Positions 17,989 through 26,074 are shown, numbered from the stretch's first letter. The stretch: 64,000 nt of DNA from M55B144 sp964550615 (GCA_964550615.1 CAZKAB010000003.1:1-64000); one strand, 5' to 3'. A program made the numbers and translations. Notes: generated from the sequence alone by a model not told the origin.

Positions 17989-18061
17989 GGGTCGTTAGCT
18001 TAATTGGCAGAGCAACGGACTCTTAATCCGTCGGTTGCAGGTTCGAGTCCTGCACGACCCA
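17989..18061 (+). tRNA. tRNA-Lys (CTT)
   Basis: 73-nt cloverleaf with acceptor GGGTCGT/ACGACCC, anticodon stem ACGGA/TCCGT with loop CTCTTAA (anticodon CTT), T-loop TTCGAGT and discriminator A. The CCA end is not encoded. Confidence 0.93.
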
Positions 18062-18083
18062 CAGTGTTCACTCTCTTCTACGC

Positions 18084-18156
18084 GGGTCGTTAGCTCAGGG
18101 GTCAGAGCACCTGACTTTTAATCAGGGAGTCGCTGGTTCGAATCCAGCACGACCCA
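18084..18156 (+). tRNA. tRNA-Lys (TTT)
   Basis: 73-nt cloverleaf sharing the acceptor stem GGGTCGT/ACGACCC with the preceding tRNA. The anticodon stem is CCTGA/TCAGG with loop CTTTTAA (anticodon TTT). CCA is not encoded. Confidence 0.93.
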
Positions 18157-18163
18157 ACGCCGA

Positions 18164-18192
18164 TTGAAACAGATACACCGCCAGTCTATAAT
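18164..18192 (+). promoter_or_regulatory. Internal promoter before tRNA-Glu
   Basis: TTGAAA (18164-18169), a 17-bp spacer and a perfect TATAAT (18187-18192) lie 12 bp before tRNA-Glu. Confidence 0.65.
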
Positions 18193-18204
18193 CGAGCGCA
18201 ATAT

Positions 18205-18277
18205 GTCCCCATCATCTAGCGGCCTAGGATACCGGGTTTTCATCCCGGCGGCAGGGGTTCAAATCCCCTTGGGGACA
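18205..18277 (+). tRNA. tRNA-Glu (TTC)
   Basis: Acceptor GTCCCCA/TGGGGAC, anticodon stem CCGGG/CCCGG with loop TTTTCAT (anticodon TTC), T-arm GGGGTTCAAATCCCC and discriminator A. CCA is not encoded. Confidence 0.93.
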
Positions 18278-18321
18278 CAGAAATCGCGTTTGTTGCGGGA
18301 GAACTACACAGCAACTATAAT

Positions 18322-18394
18322 GGGCGAGTAGCTCAGCTGGGAGAGCATCCGGCTTACATCCGGAAGGTCACAGGTTCGAGTCCTGTCCCGCCCA
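18322..18394 (+). tRNA. tRNA-Val (TAC)
   Basis: Acceptor GGGCGAG/CCCGCCC has one A-C mismatch at the sixth pair. The anticodon stem is TCCGG/CCGGA with loop CTTACAT (anticodon TAC). CCA is not encoded. Confidence 0.9.
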
Positions 18395-18414
18395 ATGAGC
18401 AGGTCAATGAGAAC

Positions 18415-18493
18415 GGAGCCGTGGTCTAGTCTGGTCGAGGACGCTGGATTGTCACTCCAGAGATCGCCGGTTCAAATCCGGTCGGCTCCGCCA
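18415..18493 (+). tRNA. tRNA-Asp (GTC)
   Basis: Acceptor GGAGCCG/CGGCTCC, anticodon stem CTGGA/TCCAG with loop TTGTCAC (anticodon GTC), discriminator G and an encoded CCA end. Confidence 0.93.
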
Positions 18494-18501
18494 GTTCTTG
18501 T

Positions 18502-18577
18502 GCCGAGGTAGCTCAGTTGGTAGAGCACGGCCCTGAAAAGGCCGGTGTCCCCAGTTCGAGTCTGGGCCTCGGCACCA
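18502..18577 (+). tRNA. tRNA-Phe (GAA)
   Basis: Acceptor GCCGAGG/CCTCGGC, anticodon stem CGGCC/GGCCG with loop CTGAAAA (anticodon GAA), discriminator A and an encoded CCA end. Confidence 0.93.
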
Positions 18578-18585
18578 TCCTTTTC

Positions 18586-18615
18586 TTGACCGCTAAGTCC
18601 TCGGTGCGCTATCCT
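18586..18615 (+). promoter_or_regulatory. dnaA promoter
   Basis: TTGACC (18586-18591), an 18-bp spacer and TATCCT (18610-18615) lie 26 bp before the dnaA start. No DnaA box is seen in this short leader. Confidence 0.6.
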
Positions 18616-18641
18616 AGTTGAGAGCACGACAAAGGTAACCT

Positions 18642-19994
18642 ATGAACGATAACCCTGCAGCCGTTTGGGAGAGCGTCTTATCAGCCCTTCAGGATGATGT
18701 ACCGAGTGCAAGCTTTGCCACATGGTTCTCCAAGGCCAAGCCGATCACGGTGGATGACAAGTCTTTGGTGATCGAGGTTCCCGACCTGTTCACCAAGGGC
18801 GGCATAGAGCGGCGCTACCAGAAAATGGTGGAAAGGCTGGCCACCACTGCTTGTGGGCATGAAGTACGTCTCACAATCAACGTCGCCCAAGCGGATGCCT
18901 CGGACCCGCTCGATCCTCCAAGCCTCTCGCCGCGCGATACTTATTTGGTGCGTTCCAGCGATACGCTCCCGCTCAACCAGGACTATACGTTCGACATGTT
19001 CGTGCGGGGAAAGAACAACCACCTTGCATACGCCGCCTCGATGGCCGTCGCTGAAGCGCCGGGAAAGGCGTATAACCCGCTTTTCATCTACGGAAGCGTT
19101 GGCTTGGGGAAGACGCATCTGTTGCAGGCGATCGGTAATTTTGTCGTCGCATCCGGCCAGCCCAAGGCTATCGTGTATACAACATCGGAACGCTTCGCCA
19201 TTGAGTTGATCAACTCCATCCGCAACAACACAACCCCGGCGTTTCGTGAGAAGTACCGGCGCATCGATCTCCTACTCATTGATGATGTGCAATTCCTGGA
19301 AGGAAAAGAGGCGACACAGGAGGAGCTGTTCCACACATTCAACGAGCTCTACGGGAGCGAGAAGCAGATCGTGTTGTCCAGCGACCGGTCGCCGCAGCAG
19401 CTATCCGGACTGCAGGATCGTCTTGTATCGCGATTCCGTTGGGGTCTGGTTGCCGATATTCAGCCGCCCGATCTGGAGACGCGCATTGCCATTCTGCGCG
19501 AGAAGGCGAACAACCGCGGGATCCACGTTGACGACAACATCTTGGAGATGATCGCGAGCCGCATTTCCTCGAACGTGCGTGCGTTGGAGGGCGCGCTGGT
19601 AAAAGCAATCGCATACGCCGAGCTGCAAGGAGCGCAGTTGACCACGCAAAATATCGAGGGCATGCTCCCCGAAGAAGGAAAGCGTGAAAGGCTGACGATA
19701 ACTCACATCAAGGAAGAGGTTGCCCTCCGCTATCATCTCAAACGCCACGACTTGGAAGGCGCAAGCCGCAAGAAGGAGATCTCGCAAGCCCGCCACATGG
19801 CGATTTATCTCGCACGTGAACTCACCAATAACTCCTTTCCCGCAATAGGTAAGCAATTCGGCAATCGCGACCACACAACAATCATGCATTCGTACCTCAA
19901 AATGAAGGAGCTCATGGAGGAAACTCCGCTCCTGCAGGCCGAGCTGAACGAAATCCAGGAGAGCCTACTAGCGCGGTTTTCGCCCAATCCATAG
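18642..19994 (+). CDS. dnaA: Chromosomal replication initiator DnaA
   Basis: This 450-residue AAA+ initiator binds DnaA boxes and melts the origin. Domain I is at residues ~1-85 and a short linker follows. The AAA+ core (about 115-330) has Walker A GSVGLGKTHL near 151 and Walker B LLLIDDVQFLEGK. Domain IV (about 355-450) carries the DNA-binding signature NRDHTTIMHSYLKM. ATG 18642 follows AAAGGTAACC. It lies directly between the tRNA cluster and an oriC-like intergenic region, the classical arrangement. Confidence 0.97.
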   Translation: MNDNPAAVWESVLSALQDDVPSASFATWFSKAKPITVDDKSLVIEVPDLFTKGGIERRYQKMVERLATTACGHEVRLTINVAQADASDPLDPPSLSPRDTYLVRSSDTLPLNQDYTFDMFVRGKNNHLAYAASMAVAEAPGKAYNPLFIYGSVGLGKTHLLQAIGNFVVASGQPKAIVYTTSERFAIELINSIRNNTTPAFREKYRRIDLLLIDDVQFLEGKEATQEELFHTFNELYGSEKQIVLSSDRSPQQLSGLQDRLVSRFRWGLVADIQPPDLETRIAILREKANNRGIHVDDNILEMIASRISSNVRALEGALVKAIAYAELQGAQLTTQNIEGMLPEEGKRERLTITHIKEEVALRYHLKRHDLEGASRKKEISQARHMAIYLARELTNNSFPAIGKQFGNRDHTTIMHSYLKMKELMEETPLLQAELNEIQESLLARFSPNP

Positions 19995-20291
19995 AGCAAA
20001 CGCCGTACTTAATGGCATTTCAAAACGCACAACTCTATCTCCTCCCTGTGGAAAACCCTGTGGAAAAGGGGCTGAAAAGGGGTGCAAAACAACGCTTCCC
20101 TGTGGAAAAGGCAAGTGGAAATCTGGGGCAAAGTTTCTCCACAGGGCTTGTCAACGGTTTTCCACCGTTATACCCACTTTATCCACAGGGTTATCCACAA
20201 GGAGAAACACTATTTGAAACGGCAATTTTGGAGTTTTCCACAGGTTGGGCGGGTGTCAACCCCTACTACTAGCCTTTTCGATTAAAATGAG
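19995..20291. other. oriC: Chromosomal replication origin (oriC)
   Basis: This ~300-bp gene-free region between dnaA and the DciA gene is packed with DnaA-box sequences. Two perfect TTATCCACA boxes lie 12 bp apart (20179-20187, 20191-20199). Close variants are TGTGGAAAA at 20047-20055, 20059-20067 and 20101-20109, TTCTCCACA at 20135-20143, TTTTCCACC at 20158-20166 and TTTTCCACA at 20234-20242. The last is followed by a GC-rich segment, a CTACTACTA element and an AT-rich run ending at the next gene, the order of a basal unwinding module. Confidence 0.9.
20263..20271 (+). other. DnaA-trio-like element of oriC
   Basis: CTACTACTA, three trinucleotide repeats, lies 20 bp after the last DnaA box and just before the AT-rich TTTTCGATTAAAAT. 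It matches the DnaA-trio pattern, on which DnaA assembles on single-stranded DNA. Three repeats are few, so the call is moderate. Confidence 0.55.
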
Positions 20292-20822
20292 ATGATGGAT
20301 TGGATAAAAGATATACTTGCCAGACACAATCTGGGGGATGAATACAGCGATCAACTCGCCCTTATCGTATGGGACGAAGTTGCAGGTCCCCGCATTGCCC
20401 GCATTACTCGAGCTACGCTTCTGTCTCACGGCACGCTCACAGTAGAAGTTGCATCGTCCACAATCGGCCAAGAACTCTCGTTGCTGCAGCAACGTTACAT
20501 TGACGAAATCAATGAGCGGATGAAAAAACAGGTTGTTACCCGCATCAGATTTGTCCCCGGTCATTTTCCGCTTCCGCCTGCGAAGATCGTGATTGAAGAC
20601 GCTAGCAACGACAAAGGACCTGTACCTGATTTCGCCATTCAGGATCAGCGGTTGAGCGATGCGTTCTCTTCCCTCTACAAGACGCACAGGCGACGAGAGC
20701 GTGCACTCCTGAAAGCGGGTGCACGACGGTGCACACGCTGTGGAGTTGTCTTCTTTGGAACCACCGCCATTTGTCCAGGTTGCCAGTTCGATGAGATTGA
20801 TGAGGCCGGGCGGAAGGGCTAG
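20292..20822 (+). CDS. DciA-like (DUF721) protein with C-terminal zinc ribbon
   Basis: This is a 176-residue protein. Residues ~20-95 match the DUF721/DciA fold (VWDEVAGPRIARITRA, TLTVEVASSTIGQELSLLQ, YIDEINERM, RIRFVPG). DciA helps load the replicative helicase DnaB in bacteria lacking DnaC or DnaI. The C-terminus carries a zinc-ribbon pair, CTRCGVVFF then ICPGC (about residues 146-166). Two ATG codons are adjacent (20292, 20295) and the ribosome site is weak. Its place immediately after oriC fits a replication role. The hslV gene follows within 12 bp. Confidence 0.75.
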   Translation: MMDWIKDILARHNLGDEYSDQLALIVWDEVAGPRIARITRATLLSHGTLTVEVASSTIGQELSLLQQRYIDEINERMKKQVVTRIRFVPGHFPLPPAKIVIEDASNDKGPVPDFAIQDQRLSDAFSSLYKTHRRRERALLKAGARRCTRCGVVFFGTTAICPGCQFDEIDEAGRKG

Positions 20823-20833
20823 AATGTAGCACC

Positions 20834-21379
20834 ATGAAAGGCGTTAAGAACACAACGATAATTGCGATTCGATCCGAGTCTGAACGCCGTGGGGTAATCG
20901 CCTGCGATGGACAGGCGACGCTGGATACAATCGTCATCAAGAGCAAGACACGCAAGGTCTACCGACTGTACGACGACAGGGTCCTTGCCGGATTCGCCGG
21001 CGCGACCGCCGACTGCCTCGCTCTTCTGGAACGATTTGACGGAAAGCTGAAGAAGCACACCGGACAGCTAAGGCGAGCGGCGGTTGAGCTCACGAAAGAG
21101 TGGCGGACCGACCGTATCTTGCGGCACCTGGAAGCGGTTCTTGTGACGTTGAGTGAAGAAGGGATCTTGATGATCTCCGGCGCAGGCGACGTGCTCGAGC
21201 CGGATGAGAGCGTGATTGGAATCGGGTCGGGAGGGGCGTACGCGCTTGCCGCGGCACGAGCATACATGTCCGTCTCAGATCTGCCGATTGCCGAAGTCGC
21301 ACGTCGATCGCTGGAGATTGCCGGCGCGATCGACATATATACCAACCAAGAGATTGCGCTTGAAGAGGTCACCTGGTGA
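20834..21379 (+). CDS. hslV: ATP-dependent protease peptidase subunit HslV
   Basis: This 181-residue threonine peptidase forms the proteolytic core of the HslUV complex. The family start TTIIAI appears at residue 7, so a six-residue leader (MKGVKN) must be removed to expose the catalytic Thr. Conserved segments include DGQATL, VLAGFAGATADCLALLERF, ELTKEWRTDR, IGSGGAYALAAARA and IYTNQEI. The usual glycine before DGQ is cysteine here. The ribosome site is distant, suggesting coupling to the upstream gene. hslU begins 10 bp after the stop. Confidence 0.93.
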   Translation: MKGVKNTTIIAIRSESERRGVIACDGQATLDTIVIKSKTRKVYRLYDDRVLAGFAGATADCLALLERFDGKLKKHTGQLRRAAVELTKEWRTDRILRHLEAVLVTLSEEGILMISGAGDVLEPDESVIGIGSGGAYALAAARAYMSVSDLPIAEVARRSLEIAGAIDIYTNQEIALEEVTW

Positions 21380-21389
21380 GGGGGAATGG

Positions 21390-22757
21390 ATGAGCGATCT
21401 TGTGGAAGTAAAGGGGAATTCTCCCGCCGGGTTAACGCCGCGGCAGATCGTCTCCGAGCTTGACAAGTACGTTGTCGGGCAACAAGAGGCGAAACGATCC
21501 GTGGCGATTGCGCTGCGCAACCGGATGCGCCGCCAGCTCGTTGAAGACGAGATTCGGGAAGAGATCAAGCCGAAAAACATCCTCATGATCGGTCCGACCG
21601 GCGTGGGAAAGACCGAGATCTCGCGTCGGTTGGCGCGGCTGACGACGTGCCCGTTTTCCAAAGTCGAGGCGACGAAATTCACCGAAGTCGGCTATGTGGG
21701 CCGTGACGTAGAATCGATGGTGCGCGACTTGGTGGACATGGCGATCGACATGGTGCGCGAAGAGGAGATTCTGCGCGTTGAGGAACAAGCGGAGGACATT
21801 GTTACCGATGAGATTGTCGATGCCCTGCTTCCCATGCCGGACGGCGACGACCCCGAGCGTCGGGAGAGCGCGAAGAAAAGCCGCGTAAAGCTTCGGGAGA
21901 AGCTCCTTTCCGGTGACCTCGAGGAACGGGTCATTGAGATCACGGTTGAGGAGCAGGTGACGCCGCAGCTCGAAGTATTCTCTCAGGATGGCATGGACCA
22001 GATGGGCATTGATCTGGGCGACATGTTCTCCGGCATCATTCCGCCGTCGCGGAAGAAACGCCGACTGCGGATCAGTGACGCACGCCCGATTCTGTTCGAA
22101 CAGGCATTGGACAGCCTGATCAACATGGAAGACGTACGCCAACGCGGGCTACAATTGGCCGAGGACATGGGCATAATTTTCCTCGACGAGATCGACAAGA
22201 TTGCCGCCGGCGGCCGGGAAGAGACCGGAGGCCCGGGTGTCTCCCGCCAAGGCGTGCAACGCGACCTTCTCCCGCTTCTGGAAGGAACGACCGTGCGTAC
22301 ACGGTACGGCACCGTGTCAACGGAGAACATCCTGTTCATCGCTGCCGGCGCGTTTAACATGTCCAAACCATCCGACCTCATCCCTGAGCTGCAGGGTAGA
22401 CTCCCGATCCGGGTGGAGCTCGACAATCTCACCGCCGCCGAGTTTGAGCGCATCCTGCTTGAACCGAAAGACGCACTCGTGCGCCAGTACAAGGCGTTGC
22501 TTGGGGTGGAAGAAGTCGATCTCTCGTTTGAGGACGACGCGATCGCCGAGATTGCGAGGATCGCATACGAGCTGAACCAGACTACGGAGAACATCGGCGC
22601 CCGCCGCCTGGCGACGGTGATGGAAAAGCTGATGGAAGAAATCTCCTTTGCGGCCGACGAACGGCGCGGAGAGAAGATCAACATCGACCGCATCTACGTT
22701 AAGAAATGCCTGGCCGGAATCGTAGAGGATCCAGACCTTTCACGCTATATTCTGTAG
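21390..22757 (+). CDS. hslU: ATP-dependent protease ATPase subunit HslU
   Basis: This 455-residue AAA+ unfoldase feeds substrates to HslV. The N-terminal motif LTPRQIVSELDKYVVGQ, Walker A GPTGVGKTE from residue 68, the HslU-specific I-domain (about 110-245), Walker B GIIFLDEIDK and sensor motifs IGARRL are all present. The product ends DLSRYIL, the conserved HslU tail that docks into HslV. ATG 21390 follows GAGGGGGAATGG. It is co-transcribed with hslV. Confidence 0.95.
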   Translation: MSDLVEVKGNSPAGLTPRQIVSELDKYVVGQQEAKRSVAIALRNRMRRQLVEDEIREEIKPKNILMIGPTGVGKTEISRRLARLTTCPFSKVEATKFTEVGYVGRDVESMVRDLVDMAIDMVREEEILRVEEQAEDIVTDEIVDALLPMPDGDDPERRESAKKSRVKLREKLLSGDLEERVIEITVEEQVTPQLEVFSQDGMDQMGIDLGDMFSGIIPPSRKKRRLRISDARPILFEQALDSLINMEDVRQRGLQLAEDMGIIFLDEIDKIAAGGREETGGPGVSRQGVQRDLLPLLEGTTVRTRYGTVSTENILFIAAGAFNMSKPSDLIPELQGRLPIRVELDNLTAAEFERILLEPKDALVRQYKALLGVEEVDLSFEDDAIAEIARIAYELNQTTENIGARRLATVMEKLMEEISFAADERRGEKINIDRIYVKKCLAGIVEDPDLSRYIL

Positions 22758-22786
22758 AAGCCACCCGTTCACACCTAGCTGTTCGC

Positions 22787-22960
22787 GGTCTGTTTGTTAT
22801 GGCGTGGCGAACGTCTGATTGTTCTGGAATCTCTGTAATACTCTTACCAATCCATCCGGTGATCCTTTCATGACGAGCTTTGGATAAACCCTTGCGGCTT
22901 GCCGCAAGCCTTTCCGTAGCCCTTCGAGAGTTTGTCGCAAACAGACCACTCGTATTACAG
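22787..22960. repeat. Interleaved inverted repeats downstream of hslU
   Basis: Within this non-coding stretch GGTCTGTTTG (22787-22796) is complemented by CAAACAGACC (22938-22947), and CTGTAATAC (22833-22841) by GTATTACAG (22952-22960). The two pairs interleave rather than nest. A tight palindrome CTTGCGGC-TT-GCCGCAAG (22891-22908) lies between and may terminate hslU. The rest of 22758-22993 shows nothing else. Confidence 0.45.
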
Positions 22961-22993
22961 CTATCATCATTCTACCCCATGGATTCTCTAGGA

Positions 22994-23022
22994 TTGACCA
23001 GCAAAGACATACACGCTAAAAT
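22994..23022 (+). promoter_or_regulatory. Promoter of the ribbon-helix-helix pair
   Basis: TTGACC (22994-22999), a 17-bp spacer and TAAAAT (23017-23022) lie 26 bp before ATG 23049. Confidence 0.65.
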
Positions 23023-23048
23023 AATACATTAATGAAGAGGTGAAATAT

Positions 23049-23222
23049 ATGGCAACAACCAAAGCGCCGCTAGACAAGCTTTCAATCTACATTCCGCAGA
23101 AGAAGATGGACGAACGACCGGTGGAAAGGTTGATTCGACTGGCGGAGAAGAGAGACCGCTCGATCAACTATCTGGTCATGGAAGCGATATTGGAGTATCT
23201 TAAGCAGGAAGAGAAAGGTTGA
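23049..23222 (+). CDS. Small ribbon-helix-helix protein (paralogue 1)
   Basis: This 57-residue protein has the pattern of a CopG/Arc ribbon-helix-helix DNA-binding domain: a strand LSIYIP, helix A PVERLIRLAEKR, turn DRSIN and helix B YLVMEAILEYLKQEE. ATG 23049 sits six bases after AGAGGTG. A GTG three codons upstream is possible but worse placed. A second family member follows 39 bp later and a third lies at 52373. No toxin gene is next to it, so it is more likely a transcriptional regulator than an antitoxin. Confidence 0.7.
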   Translation: MATTKAPLDKLSIYIPQKKMDERPVERLIRLAEKRDRSINYLVMEAILEYLKQEEKG

Positions 23223-23261
23223 GAATGATGTGAATAGATGAATATATTAGGAGGTGTCTGT

Positions 23262-23432
23262 ATGATAAAGGATGATGGCCCCGTAACGCTCTCGGTCTAC
23301 ATCCCCAAGGCCAAGATGGATTTGGCGTTGGTTGAACGTCTCGAAAAGATGGGGCGAGAGAAAGATCGTTCCATCAACTACCTTATTGTGGAGGCGATTC
23401 GGCAGTACCTGGACAACGAAGAGGCAAGCTGA
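23262..23432 (+). CDS. Small ribbon-helix-helix protein (paralogue 2)
   Basis: This 56-residue paralogue of the preceding gene has strand VTLSVYIPKAK, helix VERLEKMGREK, then DRSINYLIVEAIRQYLDNEE. ATG 23262 follows AGGAGGTGTCTGT. The two probably share a transcript. The conserved core DRSINYL is identical in both. DNA target and role are unknown. Confidence 0.7.
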   Translation: MIKDDGPVTLSVYIPKAKMDLALVERLEKMGREKDRSINYLIVEAIRQYLDNEEAS

Positions 23433-23767
23433 CTCGCACTGGAAGAACTGCCAACCAGGCTTCCGCCCCATGTGGAGGCGGCAACAGCCAGACTAGAGCT
23501 GTTTGTGCCGACAATCCAATGGCGGACTGAACCTCGCATCTGCCTGCAGGCGAACCAGCATCGATAGCGGGTGGGCAACCATTGGCTTCCTACCGTCGCG
23601 AGTAGTAATAGAAGGTCTGCGGAAAGTCAGGCACAGAGGTGCCTTGACAGCCAAGTTAAGAACTGCGCCGTATGATCGCGTTATCTACGTGTGCTCAGGT
23701 ATAGCTGAATGCCGTCTCCTTTCCAAGGATGTCCGGAATGCTAGTCCCGCTTTCCTCTCTAGTGTTT
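23433..23767. other. Intergenic stretch, nothing recognised
   Basis: 335 bp between the second ribbon-helix-helix gene and the converging secreted-protein gene. Only a weak 5-bp GC hairpin near 23470 is visible. There is no convincing gene, promoter or repeat. Confidence 0.5.
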
Positions 23768-26074
23768 CTAATCCTGCGATTCAACAACAAACTGATAGTA
23801 GATGGGGACCGGAGACGCGTATGTATCCGCTGACCTGGTCTGAGCTATCCAAATCTTGACATCTGTCCCTACCAACTGTTCCAGCCCGTCCGCAAACTCG
23901 GTGAAGTACTTGAGCCCGCGCAGCTGTACTCCTTGGAAGACCGTTGAACTCCACGTTCGAAACGGCCCGTCGGCTACGGAAACACCCACGCTGACAGTTA
24001 CTTCATCCCCTTGGCGCAATTCTGTGAGGTCGATCCATCCGGATAGATCGAAAGCATCTGTTGTCACGTGAACCTCTTCTGTGTCGTTCTCATCGGTCGC
24101 GACAAACGTACCCTCTTTGTATACGTAGATCTTCTTTGTTGCTGCAAGCTGCTGCACGACGTATTCATAATACTCCACCGTTTGGCCATCTTTTGGGAAC
24201 CACGGGACATCCGGACGTTCGACTATGGGCGGTGGCCCACCGGCCGGAACACCGCCAGGGCCTCCGACTGGAGTCTCGTCCGGAGGGACCAACCTTCGAA
24301 GGATTTCGTCCAGCTTCTCCCTGATGATCTTAACTTCCGCCTCCAGCTGGCGTATCTCCGGCTTGATTGGGTCGTACGCTGGTTCTCCGACCGGCGAAGT
24401 GACCATTGCTTGTGGCTCGATATCGAAGCCCTCGCCATACAATGACTCCCCAAGGATCGTCGCGAGATTGTCGAGTTTATTGCGCAGAAGCTCGATCTGA
24501 TTGATTACTCCCGATCTTCTCCAGTCTATCCTATCGGATGTTGCCCGTTCATCGGGCTCAATCCAGTACGGTTCACCCCGTAGCGTCAACCCCACTGCCG
24601 TTGCGAGATTGTCGAGTTTCGTCTTTAGCGTCTCGCCAAGTGCCTCCAGTTTTCTCTCCATCTCTTCCATTCTCTGCGGGAGATTGTACGATTCGATTTT
24701 TTCGAGCGCTTCTTGTTCCGCCTCGATCCCCCTGCTCATGTCGAGCGCGGTTCCAAGCAAACCTTTGTGCAGACCCTCGAGCTTCAGCTCTATCTCCAGC
24801 TGCGCGAGAGACATCCCGGAGAGCAGATTGATCATGCTATCGTTACTATCGAAGAGCTTTGCCACATCTTTGGCGATGAGGTTGAAGATCTTTCCCACTA
24901 CCGGAAAGAGGGTTTCTACTGCTTCTCCCGCTTTTTCGAGAACCATACTGACTGTTTCATTCCCCTGCGCCTTTTGCTGCAAGTCGAACTTGGGTGCGTC
25001 AGTCGACCCTTGAGTGTGCGTGTAGACGATTTCCGGGGCTCCCTCCACAGTGACGTAATCGAGCCAAGCCTGAGCCTCCAAGGGAAGGGTGTAGCTGAGA
25101 GCGCTGAGTTCTCCTATCTCCGGCCGAATCCCGTCCAAGTATTCTGCGAAGTTGTCCACTATATCGACGATGTACAGATCACGTGGGGCCAGCCTTTGCA
25201 GGTCTGCCTGCGTTGCGGTAAGGAGCTGATCGGCCAGCCCGAGGAACCCCCGGAACCGGTCGCCCGAGTCGGCTGTGACCTCGACCGGCGGAAGCGGACC
25301 GGCTTCCTCAGCGGTCGCAGCCAACTGAACGAGCAGAGAATCGAGCTTTTCCTCGAGATTCTCTATCTCCGGTTTAATCCCTTCATTCGGAGCAGCCGGG
25401 TTGTAGGATGTCGTCCCCGGCTCAACATAGAAGCGCACTCCCCTTCCGACGATCCATTCCCCGAGGATCCCGGCGAGATTGTCAAGCTTCTGCCGCAGCT
25501 CGTCCAGGATTACCTCAACATTGTTCAGTCTTGCTTCCTCTGTCGTCGTATCAATGGCCCCGGGGGGAGCTGTCACGGCAATGGGGGATTCAGAAGTTGG
25601 GGGAAGTACGAACATCCCTGTCGGCGCAGTGGTTTCGGCTGTCCCGGTTACCCCTCTGCCGGTAAGAGTGACATCCTGGGTCTTCACCTGTACCGGATAG
25701 CCGCCACTGGCCGTGATAGTGAAACTCCCGGTGTACGATCCCACCACGGAAGGAGTGAACGTAACATTGAGTGTTATCGATTGTCCGGGAGCAAGCGCAG
25801 ACGAAGCTAGCGGTGCGTCGCTGCCAAATGGCGCGCTCGGGCGCGTTATGGCGACCATTGCCGATGTCGCGCTCGTCTCCAGTATCCTGAAAACATACGT
25901 TGCCGTCTTGGTCGTACCTATCGGGACCGAGCCAAAATCGATCTTGTTGCCTGTGTAGACGTTCGTCTGACCCCAAGGGAGCGGGACTTCAACCTGTGCG
26001 AGGACCATCCCATACGTTGCGACTATTGCCAACATCATGACCAGGGCACCGACGTGCCATTTCCGGGTATTCAT
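23768..26074 (-). CDS. Secreted repeat protein with Ig-like N-domain
   Basis: This is a 768-residue exported protein of unrecognised function. ATG 26074 follows GGGAGGTGTCTCTT, and residues 1-27 form a signal peptide. Residues ~40-145 look like an ASPM/Hydin-type Ig domain (KIDFGSVPIGTTKTATYVF, then APGQSITLNVTFTP). A heptad-rich unit then recurs at about 182-253, 465-520 and 525-595. Each copy contains KLDNLA and a GE or RGE segment, followed by an (I/V)EP motif, and two of the three also end KPEI..LE. A proline/glycine-rich linker near 600-625 precedes a C-terminal beta domain. Coiled-coil stalks are likely. A structural or surface role is inferred. Confidence 0.6.
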   Translation of the reverse strand: MNTRKWHVGALVMMLAIVATYGMVLAQVEVPLPWGQTNVYTGNKIDFGSVPIGTTKTATYVFRILETSATSAMVAITRPSAPFGSDAPLASSALAPGQSITLNVTFTPSVVGSYTGSFTITASGGYPVQVKTQDVTLTGRGVTGTAETTAPTGMFVLPPTSESPIAVTAPPGAIDTTTEEARLNNVEVILDELRQKLDNLAGILGEWIVGRGVRFYVEPGTTSYNPAAPNEGIKPEIENLEEKLDSLLVQLAATAEEAGPLPPVEVTADSGDRFRGFLGLADQLLTATQADLQRLAPRDLYIVDIVDNFAEYLDGIRPEIGELSALSYTLPLEAQAWLDYVTVEGAPEIVYTHTQGSTDAPKFDLQQKAQGNETVSMVLEKAGEAVETLFPVVGKIFNLIAKDVAKLFDSNDSMINLLSGMSLAQLEIELKLEGLHKGLLGTALDMSRGIEAEQEALEKIESYNLPQRMEEMERKLEALGETLKTKLDNLATAVGLTLRGEPYWIEPDERATSDRIDWRRSGVINQIELLRNKLDNLATILGESLYGEGFDIEPQAMVTSPVGEPAYDPIKPEIRQLEAEVKIIREKLDEILRRLVPPDETPVGGPGGVPAGGPPPIVERPDVPWFPKDGQTVEYYEYVVQQLAATKKIYVYKEGTFVATDENDTEEVHVTTDAFDLSGWIDLTELRQGDEVTVSVGVSVADGPFRTWSSTVFQGVQLRGLKYFTEFADGLEQLVGTDVKIWIAQTRSADTYASPVPIYYQFVVESQD

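Noticed and set aside
18316..18321. TATAAT directly before tRNA-Val
   Set aside because: The box abuts the mature 5' end, so transcription would start inside the tRNA; it is probably coincidental.
24713..25810. 365-codon plus-strand frame within the secreted repeat protein
   Set aside because: Antisense shadow of a repetitive gene, no ribosome site and no family.
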